From assembly GCF_002210435.1 (NCBI RefSeq), contig NZ_MZMV01000065.1, positions 1 through 37,786 of the forward strand: DNA of 37,786 nucleotides, given 5' to 3'. Positions 24,481 through 32,200 of the stretch are shown here, in pieces (position 1 is the first letter of the stretch; each line of letters opens with the position of its first letter). The position numbers and the translations under genes were made by a program. The DNA comes from Micromonospora wenchangensis (lineage in GTDB: Bacteria; Actinomycetota; Actinomycetes; Mycobacteriales; Micromonosporaceae). The notes beneath the pieces were generated by a model, which worked only from the letters and a program-made list of their open reading frames with translations, did no database searches and had not been told where the DNA came from.

Positions 24481-27400
24481 CAGCACTCCTTCACGGACGG
24501 CCGGACGATCTCGGCGATCTCGGCGATGGTGGGGGTGTCGAAGAAGGCGTCCAGGGGCACCTCGACGCCGAGCCGTTGCTGGATGCGGCCACTGATCCGG
24601 GTGATCGTGAGGGAGTGGCCACCCAGGTCGAACAGGTCCTCGTGCACGCCGATGTCGGGGATCCGCAGCACCTCCTGCCAGATCGTCCGCAACTGGGCCA
24701 CCACCGGGTCGTCGTCGGCCGGGGGGACGGCCCCGACCGGCGTGCCGGGCGGTCCGGCGACCACGGTGGGGTCAGGCCGGTCGCCGGCCGTGCCGGCGAC
24801 CGGCGTCGCGTCGCAGCCCGGCTGGGTCGGGTCGTCGCCCGGCTGGATCGGAGCGGTGGCCGGCGGTCGGGTGAGGTCGGTCGTGAGGTTCCGGGCGGCC
24901 AGGGCGGCCCGGTCGACCTTGCCGTTCGGGCTCGACGGCAGCCGGTCGAGCGGCACGAAGTCGGTCGGCAGCGCGGCCGGCGGCAGGCTCGCCGCCAGGT
25001 GCCGGCGCAGCCCGGCCGGCTCGACGACGGCACCGGCGCGGGGCACCAGGTAGGCGACGAGCCGGGGTTCCTCGGCGTCGGACCGCAGCACCGTCGCCGC
25101 GTCGGCCACGTCCGGATGGTCGAGCAGCCGGGCGTCGATCTCGCCCAGCTCGACCCGGTGCCCCCGGATCTTGACCTGGTCGTCGGTGCGGCCGAGGAAG
25201 TCCAGCCGCCCGTCCGGCAGCCACCGGCAGCGGTCACCGGTGCGGTAGAGCCGCTGTCCGGGCCGCCCGAACGGGTCCGGCACGAACACCTCGGCGGTCA
25301 GGTCGTCGCGCCCCCGGTAGCCGGCGGCCAGTCCGGCACCGGCCAGGTACAGCTCGCCCGGCACCCCGATCGGCGTCGGCTGTCCCGTGGCGTCCAGCAG
25401 GTACGCCCGCACGTTCGGCAGCGGCCGTCCGATGGTGACCTCGTCGGGGTCGGCGGGGATGTCGGCCATCGTGGCGTACACCGTCGCCTCGGTGGGGCCG
25501 TACCCGTTGACCAGGCGGGCGGTGCGGGCCCGCAACTCGCGGGCCAGGGCGGGCGGCAGGGCCTCGCCGCCGGTGACGGCGACCAGCGGGGCCGGCGCGA
25601 CCCCGGGGGCGTCCGGTCCGGGCGTGCCGAGGCCGGCCTCCAGCAGCACCCGCCAGCCCGAGGGGGTGGCCTGGGCGTGGGTCACCCCGGCGGCGCGGAC
25701 CAGCCGCAGCACGCCCGCGCCGTCCAACGGGCCGACCGTCGAGGCGACCACCACCCGGCCGCCGGTGACCAGCGGCAGGAATACCTCCACGGTGGAGATG
25801 TCGAACGACAGCGAGGTCAGGTGCAGCCACCGGTGCGCGGGGCCGCTGCCCAGCAGGTCCCGGACGCCCAGCAGCAGGTTGGTCAGCGCGCCGTGCCGTA
25901 CCGCGACGCCCTTGGGCCGGCCGGTCGAGCCGGAGGTGTAGAGCAGGTAGGCCAGGTCGTCGGCGGCCGGTGACCCGGCGGGGTCGGCCGGCGTCGGCAC
26001 CGGCCCGGCGAGCAGGTCGACCCCGTCGAGGGCGAGGGTGGGCCAGGGCAGCCCGCCCGCCGTCGGCGTCACCACCAGCGCGGGGTCGGCGTCGGCGAGG
26101 ACGAGTTCCCGGCGGGCCGGCGGGTGCTGCGGGTCCACCGGCAGGTACGCCGCCCGGCAGCGCAGCACCGCCAGCAGGGTGACCACCGCCCGCCAGGACC
26201 GGTCCAGGGCGACCGCGACGAGCGAACCCGGCCCGACCCCACGCTGCCGCAGCAGCCCGGCCAGCCGGTCGGCGGCGGCGTCGAGCTGGGCGTAGCTGAG
26301 CGTCAGGTCGTCGTCGACCACGGCCGGCGCGTGCGGGTCGGCGGCGACCCGGGCGGCGAACAGGGCGGGCACGCTCGCCCCGGCGGGGTACGCCCGACCG
26401 GTGTCGTTCCACTGCCGGGTGACCCGGTCGAACTCGTCGGCGGGCAGCACCGGCAGCTCCGCCACCGGCCGGTCCGGGTCGGCGAGCGCGGCGGCGAGCA
26501 GGGTACGCAGGTGCGCCCCGATCCGGCGTACCGCGTCGGTCGGCACCGCCGCCGGGCTGTGCTGGAGGCTGACCGTGGGGCCGGTGGGGGCGTCCACGAT
26601 CTGCACGTGCAGGGCGTTGCGGGCGGCACCGCCGAACAGCGTCCAGTCGACCTCTGCGGCGACCCCGGGGAAGGTCGGCTCGCCGCCGCGTCGCCGGTAG
26701 CCGACGCTGACCGGGGTGAGCGCCGGGGCGGGGCGCAGGCCGGGCACCGCGTGGGCCAGCGGCACGGCCCGGTGCCGGTACACCTCGCGCAGCCGGTCCC
26801 GGACGACGCGGGCGTGCGCGCGGAACGTGCCGTCGGCCGGCGTGACGCTGACCGGCAGTTCGTTGACGAACAGTCCGATCCGGTCGGCCTGGTCCGGGGT
26901 ACGGGTGGACAGCGCCACCCCGATCGGCAGGTCCCGGTTGCCGTACCGCCCGAGCAGGGCGTGCAGCGCGGTGAACAGCAGCTCGAAGCGGGTGACCCCG
27001 AGCGACCGGGCCACCGGGTCGATGCCGTCGACCACGTCGGCGGGCAACGCCACCTCGACGGCGACGCCGGGCTCCGCGCCGGTGGGCAGCCGGCGCAGGC
27101 CGGGCAGCACCACGTCGCCGGGGCCGGACCAGTGCCGCGCCCAGAAGTCGCGGGCGGCGGGCAGGTCGGCGGCGATCCGCTGCTGTTCGGCCGCCGCGAG
27201 GCCGGCGTGGTCGGCTCCGGGCCACGGCTGTTCACCGGCCTGCCGGTGGACGTCGGCACGTCCCGGGGCGGGGTCGCGTGCCGGGTCGACGGACCGGGCG
27301 GCGGCGTACCCGGCGGCCAGGTCGGCGACCAGCACGTCCTTGGAGGTGCCGTCGAAGACCAGGTGGTGCGCGGTGACCAGCAGCAGGTGGTCGCCCGCTG

Positions 27401-27752
27401 CCCCGGTCAGCAGGGTGAACCGGGCCAGCGGGCCGGTCCGCAGGTCGTACGGTCGGGCGATCTCCTCGGCGACCCGCGCGTCGGTCAGCGCGCCGGAGGT
27501 GACCGCCGGGCGGGTGTCGGCCGGCGTCAACCGGGGGGTGCCGTCCTCGTCGGTGCCGACCCGGGCGGCCAGGACGGGGTGCCGGGCGACCGTCGCCGCG
27601 CACGCCGCGACGAGGGCCGCCCGGTCCAGCTCCGCGCCGAACCGGATGCCCAGCGCCATGTGGTACGCCGTGCCGGCGACCCCGGCCTGCTCGGTGAACC
27701 AGACGGCGTGCTGCGCGAAGGTCGCCTCGGCGGTGCCCACATGCTCTCCCAT
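24480..27752 (-). CDS. Nonribosomal peptide synthetase module (C-A-T)
   Basis: This 1090-residue one-module synthetase has three domains. The condensation domain (about 8-435) has HHLVFDG at 129-135. The adenylation domain (about 455-950) has YTSGSTGRPKG from 605, NGYGPTEATVY, YRTGDRCRW and NGKVDR. A Pro-rich linker leads to the carrier domain, with S1047 in DLGGHSL. Aligned by eye to GrsA, the specificity residues read D-I-V-Q-V-G-G-V-Y-K. This resembles no code I know well; a small residue such as Gly is a weak guess. There is no epimerase or thioesterase. ATG 27752 has no good ribosome site; in-frame GTG 27740, behind GGGAGAG, is a credible alternative. Because it begins with C and lacks release, it should accept an acyl group from the free carrier protein and pass the chain to the C-A-T-TE protein. 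Confidence 0.9.
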   Translation of the reverse strand: MGEHVGTAEATFAQHAVWFTEQAGVAGTAYHMALGIRFGAELDRAALVAACAATVARHPVLAARVGTDEDGTPRLTPADTRPAVTSGALTDARVAEEIARPYDLRTGPLARFTLLTGAAGDHLLLVTAHHLVFDGTSKDVLVADLAAGYAAARSVDPARDPAPGRADVHRQAGEQPWPGADHAGLAAAEQQRIAADLPAARDFWARHWSGPGDVVLPGLRRLPTGAEPGVAVEVALPADVVDGIDPVARSLGVTRFELLFTALHALLGRYGNRDLPIGVALSTRTPDQADRIGLFVNELPVSVTPADGTFRAHARVVRDRLREVYRHRAVPLAHAVPGLRPAPALTPVSVGYRRRGGEPTFPGVAAEVDWTLFGGAARNALHVQIVDAPTGPTVSLQHSPAAVPTDAVRRIGAHLRTLLAAALADPDRPVAELPVLPADEFDRVTRQWNDTGRAYPAGASVPALFAARVAADPHAPAVVDDDLTLSYAQLDAAADRLAGLLRQRGVGPGSLVAVALDRSWRAVVTLLAVLRCRAAYLPVDPQHPPARRELVLADADPALVVTPTAGGLPWPTLALDGVDLLAGPVPTPADPAGSPAADDLAYLLYTSGSTGRPKGVAVRHGALTNLLLGVRDLLGSGPAHRWLHLTSLSFDISTVEVFLPLVTGGRVVVASTVGPLDGAGVLRLVRAAGVTHAQATPSGWRVLLEAGLGTPGPDAPGVAPAPLVAVTGGEALPPALARELRARTARLVNGYGPTEATVYATMADIPADPDEVTIGRPLPNVRAYLLDATGQPTPIGVPGELYLAGAGLAAGYRGRDDLTAEVFVPDPFGRPGQRLYRTGDRCRWLPDGRLDFLGRTDDQVKIRGHRVELGEIDARLLDHPDVADAATVLRSDAEEPRLVAYLVPRAGAVVEPAGLRRHLAASLPPAALPTDFVPLDRLPSSPNGKVDRAALAARNLTTDLTRPPATAPIQPGDDPTQPGCDATPVAGTAGDRPDPTVVAGPPGTPVGAVPPADDDPVVAQLRTIWQEVLRIPDIGVHEDLFDLGGHSLTITRISGRIQQRLGVEVPLDAFFDTPTIAEIAEIVRPSVKEC

Positions 27753-27775
27753 GGTCGTGCTGTCGGTGCGGGTGG

Positions 27776-29281
27776 TCAGTTGTCGAACAGGGCGGTGAGC
27801 TGCCGTTTGAGCACCTTGCCGCCCTCGTTGCGGGGCAGCCGCGTAAGCAGCAGCAGCCGGGCGGGCAGTTGGTGGTCGGCGAGCCGGTCGGCGAGGAAGC
27901 CGCGCAGCGCCGGCAGGGTCAGCCCGTCCGCGCCGGCCTGCGGCCGGGGCACGACGGCGGCGGCCACCGCCGACCCGAGCACCGGGTGCGGCACCCCCAC
28001 CACGGCCACCTCGGCGACCAGCGGATGCTCGTGCAGCGCCGCCTCGACCTCGACGGTGGAGACCTTGAACGCGCCGGTCTTGATCACGTCCTGGTGCCGG
28101 TCGGTCAGGTAGAGGTAGCCGTCAGCGTCGATCCGGCCCACGTCGCCCATCCGCACCCACCCGTCGCGGAAGGTGGCCCGGTTCGCCGCGTCGTCGCGGT
28201 AGTAGGCGCGCGGGTGCGGGGCGCGCAGCCACACGTCGCCCGTCGTCCCGGCGGGCAGCGGCCGGCCGTCGGCGTCGGCGACCATGAGCTGCCCGCCGAC
28301 CGGCCGGCCGACCGCGTCCGGCCGGGCCGGGTCGTAGATCATCGTGGTCTGTGCCGGGGCGGCCTCGGTCGAGGTGTAGTAGTTGACGATCGTGGCCTGC
28401 GGGAAGGCCGCTGCCAGCCGGGCCGCGACCGCCGGGGGCAGCGGCGCGGCGGTGGAGCCGATCAGCTGTACGCCGCTGGTGTCGCGGTCCCGCAGCGCGC
28501 CGGAGTCGAGCAGTTCGATGGCGATCGACGGGACCACGAACACCGTCCCGGTGCCGGGGGCGGCGACCAGCCGGGCGAACCGGACCGGGGTGAACCGGGG
28601 CAGGGTGAGCGCGGCGGCCTTCGCGGTCAACGCGTTGAGCAGCATCGTCTGCCCGGCGTTGGTGCCGATCGCGAAGGCGTGCAGGAACCGCTGGGAGTGG
28701 GCCAGCGCCAGCCGGCGCGGATGGTGCGGGGCGCCGGCGGTGAGGTTGGCGTGCCGGGCGGCCACGCCCTTGGGTCGGCCCGTGGTGCCCGAGGTGTAGA
28801 GGATCTGGGCGAGGTCGCCGGGGCGGGCGGCGGGCGGGTCGCCGTCGTCGGGCCCGTCGGCGCGCAGCTCGGCGTCGCCGAACACCGCCACGCCGGGTGG
28901 GGCGGGCGGGGCGGGGGTGTCGTCGCCGTGCACGACGGCGGTGGCCGCGCAGTGGGTCAGCGCGTAGCCGAGCTGCCCGGCGGCCAGCCGGTCGGACAGC
29001 GGCACCGCCACCCCGCCGGCCCACAGCACGCCGCAGTACGTCACCGCGTACCGGACCCAGTCGCGGGGGCCGAAGACCAGGCCGACCCGGTCGCCGGGGC
29101 GCAGCCCTCGACGGCGCAGCGCGGCGGCGACGGCCCGCGCCCCGGCGGACCACCCGGCGAAGGTCAGCGTGGCCACCTGGTGCACCTCGACCGCCACCCG
29201 GTCGGGGTGCAGCCCGGTACGCCAGTCGAGCAGCTCGGGCAGGGTACGCGGCGGTGGCGTCCCGGTGGGTGTCGTGGTCAC
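27776..29281 (-). CDS. Acyl/aryl-AMP ligase (class I adenylate-forming enzyme)
   Basis: This 501-residue enzyme has the AMP-binding motif YTSGTTGRPKG from 162, the A5-like YYTSTEAAP, the core WVRMGDVGRIDADGYLYLTDR and the C-terminal lysine segment RNEGGKVLKRQ. It has no carrier domain. GTG 29281 overlaps the stop of the synthetase-MFS gene by 4 bases. It activates a carboxylic acid as acyl-AMP and transfers it to CoA or a carrier protein. Lying with a free carrier protein in a synthetase operon, its likely job is loading the starter acid. I cannot tell from sequence whether that acid is fatty or aromatic. Confidence 0.87.
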   Translation of the reverse strand: MTTTPTGTPPPRTLPELLDWRTGLHPDRVAVEVHQVATLTFAGWSAGARAVAAALRRRGLRPGDRVGLVFGPRDWVRYAVTYCGVLWAGGVAVPLSDRLAAGQLGYALTHCAATAVVHGDDTPAPPAPPGVAVFGDAELRADGPDDGDPPAARPGDLAQILYTSGTTGRPKGVAARHANLTAGAPHHPRRLALAHSQRFLHAFAIGTNAGQTMLLNALTAKAAALTLPRFTPVRFARLVAAPGTGTVFVVPSIAIELLDSGALRDRDTSGVQLIGSTAAPLPPAVAARLAAAFPQATIVNYYTSTEAAPAQTTMIYDPARPDAVGRPVGGQLMVADADGRPLPAGTTGDVWLRAPHPRAYYRDDAANRATFRDGWVRMGDVGRIDADGYLYLTDRHQDVIKTGAFKVSTVEVEAALHEHPLVAEVAVVGVPHPVLGSAVAAAVVPRPQAGADGLTLPALRGFLADRLADHQLPARLLLLTRLPRNEGGKVLKRQLTALFDN

Positions 29282-32200
29282 CGCGGCCCTCCCGCCGTTG
29301 CGACGCCCACCGGGGTCCGGTCGGCGGGGTCGGTCGTCCGCGCCCGGCGTTCCTCCAGGCCGACCAGGTCGTCCGGGGGCGCGTCGGGCACCTCGTCGTC
29401 GAACCGGGCCAGGGTGGGGGTGGCCAGCGACACCAGCGCGGTCAGCGCGATGCACACCCCGAACAGCACGTAGAGCAGCCCGTGCCCCCGGCCCGGTCCG
29501 ACCCCGAGCACCGCGCCGACGGTGCCGGCCAGCGCCCCGTCGGGCAGCAGCGTCGGCTCCACCACCCGGGCGGCGAACGGGGCGACGAGGCCCCAGCCCA
29601 GCGGCAGGGTGGACTGGGCGACCATCTGGTTGACCGCGAACACCCGGCCGTGCACCCGTGCCGGCACCTTGGTCTGGATGATCGTCTGGTAGACGCCGTT
29701 GACGATGCCCAGCGCCAGGTACATGCCGAACGCGCCGGCCCCGATGAGCAGCAGGTTGGGCCGCAACCCGGTCAGCACGGCGGCCACCGCGATGCCGAGG
29801 GTGCCCAGCAGCACCGCCCGCATCCGGCGGCGGCGGGGGCCACCCCACAGCAGCATCACCAGGCCACCGGTGGCCGCGCCGACCCCGCCGGTCAGCGCGA
29901 CCCGGGACACGTCGGTGAGGTCGGCGAAGCCGAGCACCAGCGGGGAGAGCAGGAACAGCACCGGGAACAGGAAGAAGTTCAGTGCGGCGAAGAACGCCAG
30001 CATGGCGCGGAACTCCCGACGGCGCAGCGCGTAGCGCAGCCCGGCGACGATCTCGGTGCCGATGCCCTCGCGGCGTTGCATGGCCAGCGTGCGGGGGAAC
30101 CGGACGACCGTCAGCACCCCCACCGCGAACAGGTACGACGCCACGTCGACGAGCAGGATGCCGCGCAGCCCGACGGTCTCCAGCAGGGCCACGGCGAGCA
30201 GCGGCACGGTGAACTGGGTGAGGCCGACGGCGGTCTGGGTGAGGCCGTTGGCGTGCCCGAGGAAGCGTTTGGGCACCAGTTGCGGCACCGCCGAGACGAA
30301 CGCGAGCCGTTGGAAGGCCAGCGCCACCGACAGCCAGCCGACCAGCGGATAGAAGTGCCACACCTGCACCCGGTCGGTGAACACCAGCCCGGCGAGCACC
30401 GCGTTCGCGCCGCCGGCGGCGAGTCCGGCGGCCAGCAGCACCCGCCGCCGGCTGGTGCGGTCGATCAGCGCCCCGGCCAGCGGCGCGACCAGCAGGCCGG
30501 GTAGTAGGCCGAGCACGGCGAACAGGGCGAACCGGGCGAGCGACCCGGTCTGCGTGTAGATCCACAGTGGGATCGCGAAGGTGGTCAGCGCGGTGCCCAA
30601 CCCGGAGACGACCTGACCGGCGGCGACCAGGCCGAACCGGCGCAGGCTCGGCGGCGGGTCGCCGCGGTCCCGGTCGCCGTCGGCCGTCGGGGCCTGGTCG
30701 GCGCGGGAGACGGCGGCGAGCCGCCAGGGCGGCGGCGTGGCCGGCGGCCCGGCCGGGACGGGCCGGGGTGGCGCGTCGAGCCGCCGGTGCACGCCGGTGA
30801 CGATCTCGGCCAGTTCGGCGGCCCGGTACTTCAGGAAGTAGTGCCCGCCCTCGTCGATCACGGCGAGCGCGGTGCGGTCACTGAGGAAGTGCCACTCCCG
30901 GTACCGCTCCTCGTGGTAGTCGGTGCTGCGGTCCCGCTCGCCGACCACGGAGACGACCGGCGCGCGCAGCGGGGTGACCCGCTGGCGCATCAGCGCGGTG
31001 AAGTAGTCCTCGCTGACCCGGGCGTCGTGCCGCATCGCCCGGACCAGGAACCGCACCTCGTCGGCGGCGAGCGAGCCGACGGCGGTGCCCTGCGCCTGCA
31101 ACCAGGTGCGGTAGATCCGGTCGCTGCGCAGCCGCTCGGCCAGCCGCAGCCGCAGCAGCGGCCCGAGCGGCCCGTCGGCGGGCCGGGCGAACGGGAACAC
31201 CGCGCCCAGGTACACCGCGAGCAGGTCCCGTCCGGCGGCCTCCAGCCGGCGGGCGACCTCCACGGCCAGCGCCCCGCCGGGACCGCAGTGGCCGTACACG
31301 ATCAGCGGGCCGGTGACCCGGCCCAGCACCTCCGCGACCACGCCGGCGGCGACGTCGGCGATCGGCGCGGGCTCGTCGGCGAGGCCGATGTCGTGCCCCG
31401 GTACGGCCACCGACAGCAGCCGGTACCCGGCCGGCAGCGCGTCGGCCAGCGGCTGGTAGACCACCGCGCTGCCCCCGCCGTACGGCACGCAGAGCAGGGT
31501 GGCGACCCGGTCGGCGGCGGGCACCGGCGGGGTCAGCTCGTGCAGCAGCCCGGCCCGGCCGGCGTCGGGCCCGGCGACCAGGTCTGCCAGCTCGCGTACG
31601 GTGCGGTGCCGGAACAGGTCCATCACGCTGACCGTCGGCGGGGGCCCGTCGACGACGGCGGGCAGTTCCCGGCGCAGCCGGGCCACCACCCGGGTGGCCA
31701 GCAGCGAGTGCCCGCCCAGGTCGAAGAAGTCGTCGGTGACACCGACCTCGGGCACCCCGAGCACCGCCCGCCACACGTCGGCCACCAGCGTCTCCACCGG
31801 CCCGACCGGGGGCACCCGCTCGCCGGTCGGGCCGTCGTCGCTCGGCTCGGGCAGGGCCCGCCGGTCCACCTTCCCGTGCTCCTGCAACGGCAGCCGGTCC
31901 AGCACCACCCAGCGGGTGGGCACCATGTGCTCGGGCAGCCGCCCGGCGAGCAGGCGACGCCAGCGCGCCGGGTCCGGGTCGTCCGCGTCCGGTTCCGGCT
32001 CCAGGTAGGCCACCAGCCGGTCGTCGCGCAGCAGCACCGCCGCCTGGCGTACCCCCGGGCAGTCCCGCAGGGCGGCCTCCACCTCGCCCAGCTCGACCCG
32101 GTAACCACGGATCTTCACCTGGTGGTCGCGCCGGCCGAGGAAGACCAGCTCCCCGTCGGCCCGCCAGCGGGCCAGGTCGCCGGTGCGGTACAGCCGGGCC

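Noticed and set aside
22415..24595. Plus-strand 726-codon frame crossing the SWIM gene end, the CMD gene and the carrier protein gene
   Set aside because: It is out of frame with three recognisable genes and has no domain signatures.
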